Source: an uncultured Eubacteriales bacterium
GTDB taxonomy: Bacteria; Bacillota; Clostridia; Lachnospirales; Lachnospiraceae
Direction: 5' to 3'
Assembly (NCBI GenBank): GCA_951800645.1
Contig: CATOIK010000004.1
Coordinates: 62,001 to 126,000 of the forward strand
Length of the DNA: 64,000 bases
Positions 1 to 9,070 of the stretch are shown here, one piece after another. The position numbers and the translations under genes were made by a program. Below the pieces are notes generated by a model. The model saw only the letters and a program-made list of their open reading frames with translations. It was not told where the DNA came from and did not search any database. Numbering within the stretch: position 1 is the first letter of the stretch; each line of letters opens with the position of its first letter.

Positions 1-1454
1 TTGCCTACTTCTTCCTTGTCTCCGGTCAGCATAACCAGGTTTCTTACTCCCTGAGCCTTTAATCCGGCCAGGGCCGACTGCACATCCTGGCGTACCGTAT
101 CTGCAATGACGATAGCGCCCAGATAGCCGCTTTCATCCGCCAGATACAGAGTGGTTCCTGCATTCTTTATATTCTCCTCTACGGTTACATTCCGGCTTGC
201 CATCAGCTTCTGATTGCCGATGTAAAGATCCCGCCAGGTTCCGTCAAACAGCACCTTAGCATGGACGCCGTGACCGGAGATTTCCTCTGTGTCCTGAATC
301 CGGGCCGAATCAATTTCTTTCCCAAATGCCTCTTTCACAGACAGCGCAATGGGATGATTAGAATGATATTCTCCCAAAGCAGCCAGCTCCAGAAGGGCTT
401 GCCGTTCTCCGTGAACCGGAAGCACCTCCGTCACCTGGAATTTTCCGGTAGTCAGGGTTCCAGTCTTGTCAAATACTACTGTTTCAAGCTGCCCCATCGC
501 CTCCAGATAGTTGCTGCCCTTCATTAAAATGCCATACTTGGATGCCGCTCCCAGACCTCCAAAGAAGCTTAAAGGAACAGAGATAACCAGCGCACAGGGG
601 CAGGATACCACCAGAAAGCTGCAGGCCCGGTAGACCCAGGTGCTCCAGGACGCATCCGGTAAAAAGGCCGCAGCCTCTGCAGGAATTATCATGCCAAGCA
701 CAGGCGGCACAATGGCTAAAACCAGAGCCAGAACCACCACAATAGGCGTATAAACTCTTGCAAACCGGGTAATAAAATTCTCTGCCTTCGCCTTTCTGGA
801 GCTGGCATTCTCCACCAGTTCCAGAATCTTTGCCACTGTAGAATCGTCAAACAGCCGGGTGGTTTCCACCTCTAAAACACCGCTTAAATTGATGGAACCG
901 CTGACAATAGAATCCCCTTCTCCTATTTCCACCGGCATGGACTCACCGGTCAAAGCCTTGGTATCCAGACTGGATTTTCCCTTCCGAACGATACCGTCAA
1001 GAGGCACCTTTTCGCCAGGGCGGATTACAATGGTATCGCCCATATTTACCTCATAGGGATCCACCTGCCGCTCTACGCCGTCCTCCAAAAGATTGGCATA
1101 TTCCGGATTTATATCCATCAAATGGGTGATGGACCGGCGGGATTTATTGACTGCGTAGTTGTTGAACAGTTCTCCCACCTGATAAAACAGCATGACTGCA
1201 ACAGCCTCCTCTAAAGAGCCTACAATAATTGCCCCTAAAGTTGCCACCGTCATCAGGAAATTCTCATCAAACACCTGGCCGTTTTTGATGTTGCGGACTG
1301 CCTTTAAAGGAATATCATATCCTGCTGTCAGATAGGCAACCATAAAGGGAATACAGGCCAGACCGCTTCGCTTTTCCAGCGCCATTGCCGTCACAAAAAA
1401 CACTGCGCTGACAATCAGCCGTACCGTCATCCGTTTTTGTTTTTTCGTCATCAT
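1..1454 (-). CDS. heavy-metal (Cd/Zn/Pb) translocating P-type ATPase, 3' part outside window
   Basis: Manual minus-strand translation from ATG at 1454 gives MMTKKQKRMTVRLIVSAVFFV...SCPCALVISVP...VVFDKTGTLTTGKF...; CPC and DKTGT motifs; not in the ORF track because it runs off the edge. Confidence 0.93.
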   Translation of the reverse strand, partial: MMTKKQKRMTVRLIVSAVFFVTAMALEKRSGLACIPFMVAYLTAGYDIPLKAVRNIKNGQVFDENFLMTVATLGAIIVGSLEEAVAVMLFYQVGELFNNYAVNKSRRSITHLMDINPEYANLLEDGVERQVDPYEVNMGDTIVIRPGEKVPLDGIVRKGKSSLDTKALTGESMPVEIGEGDSIVSGSINLSGVLEVETTRLFDDSTVAKILELVENASSRKAKAENFITRFARVYTPIVVVLALVLAIVPPVLGMIIPAEAAAFLPDASWSTWVYRACSFLVVSCPCALVISVPLSFFGGLGAASKYGILMKGSNYLEAMGQLETVVFDKTGTLTTGKFQVTEVLPVHGERQALLELAALGEYHSNHPIALSVKEAFGKEIDSARIQDTEEISGHGVHAKVLFDGTWRDLYIGNQKLMASRNVTVEENIKNAGTTLYLADESGYLGAIVIADTVRQDVQSALAGLKAQGVRNLVMLTGDKEEVG

Positions 1455-1479
1455 ATCATCTCACTCCCGGTTCATGGAC

Positions 1480-1704
1480 TTACCGCAAAACCTTAAACTC
1501 TGCCTCCGGCTCTACCTTTTCCGCAATTTTTCTGGCTTCCTCTACCAGCTCATCTGCTCGGCCGTCTTCCACTTCCATAGTCATCCGCTGAGTCATAAAG
1601 CTTAAGGAAACCTCTTTTACACCATCTAATTTTCTTACTCCCTCCTCAATTTTGGCAGCACAGTTTGCACAGCAAAGTCCTTCTAATTTGATAATCTTCT
1701 TCAT
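1480..1704 (-). CDS. heavy-metal-associated (HMA) domain metallochaperone
   Basis: MKKIIKLEGLCCANCAAKIEEGVRKLDGV: CxxC HMA motif; next to the P-type ATPase. Confidence 0.9.
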   Translation of the reverse strand: MKKIIKLEGLCCANCAAKIEEGVRKLDGVKEVSLSFMTQRMTMEVEDGRADELVEEARKIAEKVEPEAEFKVLR

Positions 1705-1732
1705 GGTTTTATCCTCTCCCTTTCTATTATTT

Positions 1733-2119
1733 TTACTCCCCTATGTGTTCCATTCCCTGATTTAAAATGGTCTGAATATGGCCATCTGCCAGGCTGTAAA
1801 ATACGGTTTTCCCTTCCCGCCGGAAGTTTACCAGCCGCATCTGCTTTAAAATCCGAAGCTGATGGGAAATAGCCGACTGTCCCATCTGCAAAAGCGTGGC
1901 AATGTCGCACACGCACATTTCAGACTGACTTAATACATACAGAATCTTGATACGGGTCGAGTCCCCAAACACCTTAAAAAACTCCGACAGATCCAGAAGC
2001 TGCTGCTCATCCGGCATTACCTGCTCTACCTTGCTCACAATCTCATTATGAACATGCATAAACTCACAGGTGCCTTCGTCCACCTCCAGCTCAATCTGCC
2101 GTCTTTGCTCCTCGGTCAT
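1733..2119 (-). CDS. ArsR/SmtB family metal-responsive repressor
   Basis: MTEEQRRQIELEVDEGTC...LLDLSEFFKVFGDSTRIKILYVLSQSEMCVCDIATLLQMGQSAISHQLRILKQMRLV; ArsR ELCVCD-type metal site and wHTH. Confidence 0.93.
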   Translation of the reverse strand: MTEEQRRQIELEVDEGTCEFMHVHNEIVSKVEQVMPDEQQLLDLSEFFKVFGDSTRIKILYVLSQSEMCVCDIATLLQMGQSAISHQLRILKQMRLVNFRREGKTVFYSLADGHIQTILNQGMEHIGE

Positions 2120-2134
2120 AGAATTCCTCCCTCC

Positions 2135-2160
2135 AACATATGAACATCTATTCATATGTT
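2135..2160. promoter_or_regulatory. candidate ArsR/SmtB operator
   Basis: Perfect inverted repeat AACATATGAA-CATCTA-TTCATATGTT directly upstream of the ArsR ATG. Confidence 0.8.
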
Positions 2161-2239
2161 TATATTATCATATTCTTGTGAAATGTCAACTGATTAAATA
2201 AAATTTTATAAATTTGATAGGAAATTCCTATCAAAAAAC

Positions 2240-2362
2240 AAAGAGTCCGGTTCACCGGACTCTCGCGCCGGAGCGCGTCTGCGTCAGCAGACATTTTCCT
2301 TAAGCGCGAAGTACGCATCCCGCGGAGCGTTTTTGTTTCATAGGGAGAACTTTCCTATGAAA
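2240..2362 (+). repeat. multi-hairpin intergenic repeat, copy 1
   Basis: GAGTCCGGTTCACCGGACTC...CGCGCCGGAGCGCG...GTCTGCGTCAGCAGAC...CTTAAGCGCGAAGTACGC...TTTCATAGGGAGAACTTTCCTATGAAA; near-identical to copies at 6952, 14575 and 21738. Confidence 0.95.
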
Positions 2363-2365
2363 TGA

Positions 2366-2455
2366 AAAAGAGTTCGCCGAAGCGAACCCTTTTGTCGGAG
2401 CGCAGTTGCGCAAGCAACCATGTTTCTTAAGCGCAGAGTGCTCATCCTGCAGAAC
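2366..2455 (+). repeat. diverged copy of the multi-hairpin repeat, tandem to copy 1
   Basis: Shares CGGAGCGC, TTCTTAAGCGC and CATCC blocks; hairpin arms differ but still pair: GAGTTCGCCGAAGCGAACCC and GTTGCGCAAGCAAC. Confidence 0.8.
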
Positions 2456-2470
2456 TGTAAATCCCTCACG

Positions 2471-3367
2471 CTACTCCACGCACTTTCTGATAAATCCTTT
2501 CTCTCTGTGAAGCCTTGCATCCGCTTCTTCCCTGGATACTCCCATCAAAATCATAACGATAGCTGTTTTAATAGACATTCCTGCTTCTTTTAAAGCTGCA
2601 ACTGCCACCGCTTCTGAACACTCCGTACTATCCATGATAATGCGTTTTGCCCGATCCTCAAGTTTACGATTCGTCGCTTTCATGTCAACCATATAATTCC
2701 CATAAACCTTCCCGATGTGTATCATAGAAACGGTTGAAATCATATTGAGAATCAACTTCTGACAAGTACCCGCTTTTAAGCGAGTAGAACCAGTCAAAAC
2801 CTCAGGCCCCGCATCCACTTCTATCGCTACATCTGCATAAGCGGATAGAACAGCCTGTTTATTGCAGGAAAGGCTCACGCAAACAGCCCCCACCTCTTTT
2901 GCATATTTCAAGGCGCCAATACAGTAGGGCGTCCTACCGGATGCTGCAATCGCAATCACAACATCCTTTTCGTTCGTACCTACCTCTTTTAAATCACTTC
3001 TGGCCAATTCCTCGGAATCTTCTGCCCCCTCTTTTGCCTGTACAAATGCCGAACTTCCGCCTGCCATAACAGCAATCACTTCATTTGTTGTAGAAAAAGT
3101 AGGCGTACACTCTACCGCGTCCATAACCCCCATGCGTCCACTGGTTCCGGCACCTGCATAAATCAGCCTGCCGCCAATTTCCAAGGCATGCACAACATAT
3201 TTAACAACCGCTTCTATCTCAGGAATCGCTTCCCGGACAGATCCAATGACATTTGCATCCTCCTGATTCATTAAAATGAGTAATTCACGGATACTCATTT
3301 TATCCATATCTGCTGATCTTGGATTGCGCATCTCTGTGTTCAGATGCGCTAACTGTTCCTCACACAT
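2471..3367 (-). CDS. murQ: N-acetylmuramic acid 6-phosphate etherase
   Basis: LNTEMRNPRSADMDKMSIRELLILMNQEDANV...GGRLIYAGAGTSGRMGVMDAVECTPTF; MurQ SIS fold. Confidence 0.95.
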   Translation of the reverse strand: MCEEQLAHLNTEMRNPRSADMDKMSIRELLILMNQEDANVIGSVREAIPEIEAVVKYVVHALEIGGRLIYAGAGTSGRMGVMDAVECTPTFSTTNEVIAVMAGGSSAFVQAKEGAEDSEELARSDLKEVGTNEKDVVIAIAASGRTPYCIGALKYAKEVGAVCVSLSCNKQAVLSAYADVAIEVDAGPEVLTGSTRLKAGTCQKLILNMISTVSMIHIGKVYGNYMVDMKATNRKLEDRAKRIIMDSTECSEAVAVAALKEAGMSIKTAIVMILMGVSREEADARLHREKGFIRKCVE

Positions 3368-3386
3368 TTTTGCTCCACCCTTTCGT

Positions 3387-4238
3387 TTATTTGTCTTCAT
3401 TATGATCGCCTTTAGGCATATAAGTCTTCTTGACCTGAATGGTTGTCTCTTCGTAGTGCTGATTCAGATACATGGTATAAAGAATATCCACAACATTTAA
3501 CTGCGATATACGGGAAGACATCGCGCCACTTCGGATCAAGAACTCCGAGGCAGCCACATAGAGATTATAGTCTGCAAGCCTCGCCAGCTGTGAATCTGCA
3601 AATCTGGTAATTGCAATGAGTGTTGCTCCTTTAGCCTTTATCGTCTTTGCACATGTAATCATTTCTTCTGTAAGGCCGGAATAGCTGATAATAATACCGA
3701 GGTCGTCTTTGCTCAAATTTTTTGCATATAATAGCTGCAGATGCCAATCCTCTCCCAAATAGCAGCACTTGTTAATACGCAGAAATTTCATATACGCATC
3801 TCTGGCTACCAGATAAGAAGACCCCATGCCAAAAAGGGCAATACACTTACTTTTATCCAATAATTCTACACATTGCTGTAAAACCTGCTCATCCAGAAGC
3901 TTTCTGGTTTTTTCCAATGAGACAATATTTTTATATGTTACTTTCGTAATAATTTCTTCTAAAGTATCTGTCTTTTGTATATCTTCTTCCAGTTCGGTTT
4001 CCTTTCTAACTGCCAACTCAGCTGTCAAGGATTTTTGAAACTCGCGATACCCCGAAAAGTCCATTTTCTTACAAAGACGAATAACCGTAGCAGGTGAAGA
4101 AAATGAGGCTGCTGCCAGTTGATGAATATTACAGGCAACAGCCTCCTCTGGCTGTTCCAAGACAAAACGAACCACCAGTCGCTCTGCGTTACTTGCCTTT
4201 GCTTCGTATTCTTGAAAGCGAACAAGCACACTTTTCAT
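3387..4238 (-). CDS. RpiR/MurR family transcriptional regulator (HTH + SIS)
   Basis: N-terminal HTH ASFSSPATVIRLCKKMDFSGYREFQKSL and SIS domain GMGSSYLVARDAYMKFLRI. Confidence 0.9.
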   Translation of the reverse strand: MKSVLVRFQEYEAKASNAERLVVRFVLEQPEEAVACNIHQLAAASFSSPATVIRLCKKMDFSGYREFQKSLTAELAVRKETELEEDIQKTDTLEEIITKVTYKNIVSLEKTRKLLDEQVLQQCVELLDKSKCIALFGMGSSYLVARDAYMKFLRINKCCYLGEDWHLQLLYAKNLSKDDLGIIISYSGLTEEMITCAKTIKAKGATLIAITRFADSQLARLADYNLYVAASEFLIRSGAMSSRISQLNVVDILYTMYLNQHYEETTIQVKKTYMPKGDHNEDK

Positions 4239-4244
4239 AAAATA

Positions 4245-5576
4245 CTATTCCTCCGGATCTGTAAACCCAAGCAGCATCGCAAAGAAAAATCCCGCTGCAT
4301 AGGAAATTGCCACACCAATGAGATATTTAATCGGACTTGTTGTAATCAAAGACAGCTGAAGTCCAGACAACTCCGGAATCTTAGCTGCAACCTTCATAAT
4401 TGCCATTGCACTGCCGCCAACGGCGCCGCCCAGGCAGGATGCTAAAAACGGTTTTCCAAGAGGAATGGTAACCCCCCACATCAATGGCTCGCCAATACCA
4501 AGCATACCAACAGGAAGGGCATTTTTGCAGACTTTTTTCAGCCGTTTATTTTTTGTCTTCAGATATATATAGAAAGCAGCTCCTACCTGTCCGGCACCTG
4601 CCATACAGGTAACCGGAAGCAGATAGGTCACACCAAAATCTGCAATCAGCTGGGCATTAACGGCAATCAGTCCGTGATGCATACCTGTCATAACAAGCGG
4701 TAAATAAACCAGCGTTGCCAATCCTGCAAGTGCAGGTACATTGTAGATAATATAATGCACGAAACCGCCAACAGCGTCAGATATAAATCCTGCCAGAGGC
4801 TGAAATACAATAAGTCCTGCAAAAGTCATTACGAAAATAGTAATCAGCGGAGTCAAAAAAGTGTCCAATATCTCTGGAATTACCTTACGAATTGCTCTCT
4901 CCAATTTCGCGCCCAGCGCCGCAACGATCAAAACAGAGATAACGCCGCCGCGCCCTGCAGCACACTCAATTCCCAGCACATGTATTCCGGTGATAGCTCC
5001 AGCATTCAAGATAGAAGCTAAAATTGCGCCCAGAATCGGAGAACCGCCAAATTCTCTTGCTGTATTATAGCCCACAATAATCGGCAGAATTGTAAATACA
5101 GAATATGCGATCGCTGATAAAATCTTACCAAAGTCTGTCTCTTGCAAACCCGGAAAAAATACATATCCCGCCTCATAAATAGCTACCATCAGACCACAGG
5201 CGATAAATGCAGGAATAATTGGTACAAACACATGTGCAACCTGCTTTAACCCCCGTTTAAATGGAGTATTGTTCTTCTCCTTATTGGCCTGCTTCAAAAG
5301 CTCTGCTTCTTCTACCTCTTCACTCTTAATACCAGTCATATCAGAGATCGTGTTTGCAATTCTTGCTGATTTTCCAGGGCCTACAACCAGCTGAACACTG
5401 TTACCCTCTACCACAACCCCCATTACCTCGTCCAATTTTCCAAGGGCTTCCTGATTACACTTTTTCACATCTGCCACCGTCATTCTAACGCGGGTATAGC
5501 AATTCTGGATCGATTTCAGATTTTCTTTTCCGCCAATAAATCCAACAATTTCCGGAGCTATATTTTGGTTACTCAT
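4245..5576 (-). CDS. PTS EIIBC, MurNAc/sucrose-family (MurP-like)
   Basis: IQNCYTRVRMTVADVKK IIB motif plus EIIC; operon with murQ and RpiR; no EIIA in the protein. Confidence 0.88.
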   Translation of the reverse strand: MSNQNIAPEIVGFIGGKENLKSIQNCYTRVRMTVADVKKCNQEALGKLDEVMGVVVEGNSVQLVVGPGKSARIANTISDMTGIKSEEVEEAELLKQANKEKNNTPFKRGLKQVAHVFVPIIPAFIACGLMVAIYEAGYVFFPGLQETDFGKILSAIAYSVFTILPIIVGYNTAREFGGSPILGAILASILNAGAITGIHVLGIECAAGRGGVISVLIVAALGAKLERAIRKVIPEILDTFLTPLITIFVMTFAGLIVFQPLAGFISDAVGGFVHYIIYNVPALAGLATLVYLPLVMTGMHHGLIAVNAQLIADFGVTYLLPVTCMAGAGQVGAAFYIYLKTKNKRLKKVCKNALPVGMLGIGEPLMWGVTIPLGKPFLASCLGGAVGGSAMAIMKVAAKIPELSGLQLSLITTSPIKYLIGVAISYAAGFFFAMLLGFTDPEE

Positions 5577-5597
5577 ATTGCTTACCTCCTACATTCT

Positions 5598-6536
5598 CTA
5601 AATTTGCTTCTCGTACCGTGTAAAAGTACGGAATACTTCCAACCCATGGCGTTCATAATATCTTCGCCCCGGATCATCCGTGGTTACAAAATACATTCTG
5701 TAAATCCCTTTCTTGCACATCTCTGCACATTGAACTTCCAGAAGAATTCCACCGATTCCTGCATTTCTTTCCTTTTTTCCAATTCCAATCGGGCCGAACC
5801 GCATGGGATTGCCGTCAATAGCACGCATACAGAATCCACAAATGTTTCCTTCTCTGTTCAATACCAGTTGAATGACATCCTCTGCAGTTTCATTTTGCAT
5901 AGCAATTAACGCATTTCTTTTCCAGCCTCCGCCAAATTCTCTCCGAAGAAACTCCAGCAATTCCAGCGTATACGAATAGTTGAAGGCAATAAAACGATAC
6001 CCCTTTTCTTCTGCCTCCCTCTTTTTCTGCTGCGTTTCTTCTGAAAGTCTGTATCCATGAAGATTTTTTCCCATAGAATAGTGTTGGTCCTGCGCCAGAT
6101 AACCATGCTTTTTAAAGAACTCAACTGCCTGCAGATAGTTCACAGAATCCACACCTGGAAAGAAATAATTTGGAGAATATGCTCCCAGTGTAAGACTCTT
6201 ACAACCTCGCCTCTGAAGTTCTGCCTCACAGATGTTTAAAAGTTTCCCTCCTATTCCTTGACGCCAGTATGCCGGATCTACGAACAACACATTGATCCAT
6301 CCGCGCTCTGGCTCTAATCCCCGCTCCAGGTAAGGGAATTTACGCTTTGTTCCATAGATAAAGCCTAAAATCCGGTCATTTTCCTCGGCAACCCAGCTTA
6401 ATTCCACATCAAAATTTTCATCTAGGATTGCCTGTCTTCGGAACCTTCTCACATCAATCGTATCAACCACACAAGAACGGTTCCACAATTCTACAACCTT
6501 TTCTTCGTCTTCCTGCATGTAGTGTCGAATTTCCAT
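5598..6536 (-). CDS. tandem GNAT-domain N-acetyltransferase
   Basis: Two GNAT-like halves: FVDPAYWRQGIGGKLLNICE and GPIGIGKKERNAGIGGILLEV. Confidence 0.8.
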   Translation of the reverse strand: MEIRHYMQEDEEKVVELWNRSCVVDTIDVRRFRRQAILDENFDVELSWVAEENDRILGFIYGTKRKFPYLERGLEPERGWINVLFVDPAYWRQGIGGKLLNICEAELQRRGCKSLTLGAYSPNYFFPGVDSVNYLQAVEFFKKHGYLAQDQHYSMGKNLHGYRLSEETQQKKREAEEKGYRFIAFNYSYTLELLEFLRREFGGGWKRNALIAMQNETAEDVIQLVLNREGNICGFCMRAIDGNPMRFGPIGIGKKERNAGIGGILLEVQCAEMCKKGIYRMYFVTTDDPGRRYYERHGLEVFRTFTRYEKQI

Positions 6537-6582
6537 GCACACCCCTCCTTCTCATCTTTTTTGCCGGCTTGATGATAATTTC

Positions 6583-6610
6583 ATTATAGGGCGCGAAATG
6601 TTTTTGTCAA
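6583..6610 (-). promoter_or_regulatory. sigma-A-type promoter of the mur operon
   Basis: Minus strand TTGACA-N16-TATAAT upstream of the GNAT gene. Confidence 0.75.
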
Positions 6611-6625
6611 TATTTTATGTATTAT

Positions 6626-6642
6626 ATGAAATATTTTTTCAT
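6626..6642. promoter_or_regulatory. candidate RpiR operator
   Basis: Inverted repeat ATGAAA-TATTT-TTTCAT just upstream of the -35 box. Confidence 0.45.
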
Positions 6643-6951
6643 TCTTTGGATATTTTATGCATATATGCAACTATATTCTGACTATTTTTCAATATTGGTG
6701 ATTTTTATGATTTTATCTCCATGCGTTACCGTTACAGTCAATGCTATCGGCCGGGCTATAAATGTAAGGAAAAGCAAAGCTTAACAACATAACCTCCACT
6801 GTAAAAATTGTACATCCTTCATCAAGTCACAAAAGAAATCGGGTCAAGAAGAACTCCTGCCGCTTTTCCCAAAAGAAATCCGCAAAACAAGCCGATTCTC
6901 AGCTGGCATAAAAACATATACGGAACGGAAATAGGACCCAATTTCCTAGAA

Positions 6952-7075
6952 TAAAGAGTCCGGTTCACCGGACTCTCGCGCCGGAGCGCGTCTGCGTCAG
7001 CAGACATTTTCCTTAAGCGCGAAGTACGCATCCCGCGGAACATTTTTGTTTCATAGGGCGAACTTTCCTATGAAA
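6952..7075 (+). repeat. multi-hairpin intergenic repeat, copy 2
   Basis: Near-identical to copy 1; abuts the rpsI terminator. Confidence 0.95.
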
Positions 7076-7107
7076 AAAACTCCCCAGAACTAAAGTCCTG
7101 GGGAGTT
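7074..7107 (-). terminator. intrinsic terminator of rplM-rpsI
   Basis: AACTCCCCAG/CTGGGGAGTT stem followed on the minus strand by a T run. Confidence 0.88.
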
Positions 7108-7140
7108 GTAAACTGTATTGAATTGTCCTGAGACAAGAGA

Positions 7141-7530
7141 TTATCTCTTTGAGAACTGAGGTGCTCTACGGGCTGCCTTGAGACCGTATTTCTTTCTCTC
7201 TTTCATTCTCGGATCTCTGGTCAGGTAGCCAGCCTTCTTCAGAACCGGTCTGTAGTCAGCGTCTGCCTGTAAGAGCGCTCTGGAGATGCCGTGACGGATT
7301 GCACCAGCCTGTCCGCTGAAGCCGCCGCCGCGAACATTTACCATAACATCGAACTTGTCGGTGGTCTCAGTAGCAACCAGCGGCTGACGAACAACCAGCT
7401 TTAAGGTTTCCAGACCCAGATACTCGTCAATGTCTCTTTTATTGATGGTGATTTTACCGGTACCGGGTACCAGGTATACTCTTGCGATAGATTTTTTTCT
7501 TCTGCCTGTTCCGTAATATTTATTTGCCAT
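7141..7530 (-). CDS. rpsI: 30S ribosomal protein S9
   Basis: [23 protein letters not shown]...[16 protein letters not shown]. Confidence 0.98.
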   Translation of the reverse strand: MANKYYGTGRRKKSIARVYLVPGTGKITINKRDIDEYLGLETLKLVVRQPLVATETTDKFDVMVNVRGGGFSGQAGAIRHGISRALLQADADYRPVLKKAGYLTRDPRMKERKKYGLKAARRAPQFSKR

Positions 7531-7557
7531 GATAACTTCCTCCTTTCAGACCTTTCA

Positions 7558-7992
7558 TTAAAATTTGATTTCCAGAGCTTCCGGCTTCTGAGCTGCGTGC
7601 TCATGCTCTGGACCTGCATATACATGCAGCTTGGTCATCATGCTTCTGCCTAAAGGTCCTTTGGGAAGCATACCCTTAACAGCCAGCTCAACTACGCGCT
7701 CCGGCTTCTTAGCCAGCATCTCGCGCAGGGTGGTCTCTTTCATACCGCCAACATATTCAGAATGGCTGTAGTAGATCTTCTGATCCAGCTTCTTGCCGCT
7801 TACTTTTATTTTCTCTGCGTTTACGATGATCACATAATCACCGCAATCCATGTGAGGGGTGAAAATCGGTTTGTTCTTACCTCTTAAAACTTTTGCTACT
7901 TCTGAAGCCAATCGTCCTAATGTATATCCGGTAGCATCAACTACATACCATTTTCTTTCAATCGTCGCTGGACTAGCCATAAAACTCTTCAT
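7558..7992 (-). CDS. rplM: 50S ribosomal protein L13
   Basis: [29 protein letters not shown]. Confidence 0.98.
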   Translation of the reverse strand: MKSFMASPATIERKWYVVDATGYTLGRLASEVAKVLRGKNKPIFTPHMDCGDYVIIVNAEKIKVSGKKLDQKIYYSHSEYVGGMKETTLREMLAKKPERVVELAVKGMLPKGPLGRSMMTKLHVYAGPEHEHAAQKPEALEIKF

Positions 7993-8039
7993 TGGTCAAC
8001 CTCCTGTTTCATTCCATGATCCATAATCAACTTTATAGT

Positions 8040-8075
8040 AAAATGCCTACTCCGGGGCTTTGGCTTAAGCATTTT
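8040..8075 (-). promoter_or_regulatory. candidate r-protein (L13-type) leader hairpin
   Basis: AAAATGC...GCATTTT stem between promoter and rplM start; position as expected for an L13 leader. Confidence 0.5.
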
Positions 8076-8096
8076 CACCTAGCGTCACAGTTATAC

Positions 8097-8125
8097 ATTA
8101 TATCCCACACTTTCAAGCGTGTCAA
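8097..8125 (-). promoter_or_regulatory. rplM-rpsI promoter
   Basis: Minus strand TTGACA-N17-TATAAT, perfect consensus. Confidence 0.85.
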
Positions 8126-8163
8126 GCATTTTCTCCCAGTGTTTTCAAGGTTTCTCTCCATTT

Positions 8164-8844
8164 TCAAGACTTTTCATCCGCCAGGATGCCGCCGCGGCCT
8201 GTATAGGCCGGAACAAATCTATAAAGCAGTTGGGAAATCTGCCGGATAAAGAATCCGGAGATATGGCCTACGATGAACGCCGCAATAATGGTGCCTTCCC
8301 GTACGCCCCAGATTTCTCCCTTTACCAGCAGCGATACAATTATGGCAGATACGACCATTCCCAGGTCAAAGGCCACCTTTACACAGCCGAAGTGCCAGCC
8401 CTTCAAGCCGGCTATCGTGCGCACTACACCCTCTGCCGGCAGAATCAGCACATTGGGAATAACCTCCAGGGCGATGCCCAGACCCAGAAAACCGCATCCC
8501 AAAAGCAGCACTGCAATCTGTTCCAGATAAGAAAACAGCTCCCAGCCAGAAAATGCGAATACCCAAATATCAATGAACGCAGAAAACAGAAGCGTTGCCG
8601 GAATCTGGAGAAACTGAATCTTCTGGAAATTCTTTCCCTGCAGCAGCATCTGAATCAAAAACATACTGCAGTTGACTGCCATAACAAAGACGCCCAGGCT
8701 ATAGGGGAAAATATAGCTCAGTACATAAGACAGACTGGTAATCGGCGATGTGCCCAGCCCCGCTTTTGTGATCAGGCCGATTCCCAAAGCCGAGACAATC
8801 ACCCCCAATGCAAATAATCCGTAACGCTTTGCCGCATTATTCAT
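8164..8844 (-). CDS. YczE/YyaS/YitT-like integral membrane protein
   Basis: MNNAAKRYGLFALGVIVSALGIGLITKAGLGTSPITSLSYVLS; multi-TM. Confidence 0.7.
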   Translation of the reverse strand: MNNAAKRYGLFALGVIVSALGIGLITKAGLGTSPITSLSYVLSYIFPYSLGVFVMAVNCSMFLIQMLLQGKNFQKIQFLQIPATLLFSAFIDIWVFAFSGWELFSYLEQIAVLLLGCGFLGLGIALEVIPNVLILPAEGVVRTIAGLKGWHFGCVKVAFDLGMVVSAIIVSLLVKGEIWGVREGTIIAAFIVGHISGFFIRQISQLLYRFVPAYTGRGGILADEKS

Positions 8845-8992
8845 TTTTATGTCCTCCGCTTTCTGCAATTCTATCTAAATAATTTTTATTATACCTAATC
8901 ATTTTTGTTTATGATACCATAATTTTACATGCCCCTGCAATGGGCATTCCTCCAGAACTTGCCTGCTATTTTCGGCAATATAAACAAAAATA

Positions 8993-9061
8993 GGGATGCT
9001 GGAAAATTCAGGCGTGAACATTTCTGTATCCATGTTCCCACGCTGTTTTTTCCAGCATCCC
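8993..9061 (-). terminator. long two-tier hairpin, probable terminator of the ecf-truA operon
   Basis: GGGATGCTGGAAAA...TTTTCCAGCATCCC enclosing GCGTGaACAT/ATGTtcCCACGC; followed on minus by TATTTTTGTTT. Confidence 0.65.
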
Positions 9062-9070
9062 TTCTGACAA

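Noticed and set aside
1701-1916. 71-aa minus ORF overlapping ArsR
   Set aside because: Out-of-frame overlap with the clear ArsR coding sequence
8119-8817. 232-aa plus-strand ORF
   Set aside because: Antisense shadow of the YczE-like membrane protein
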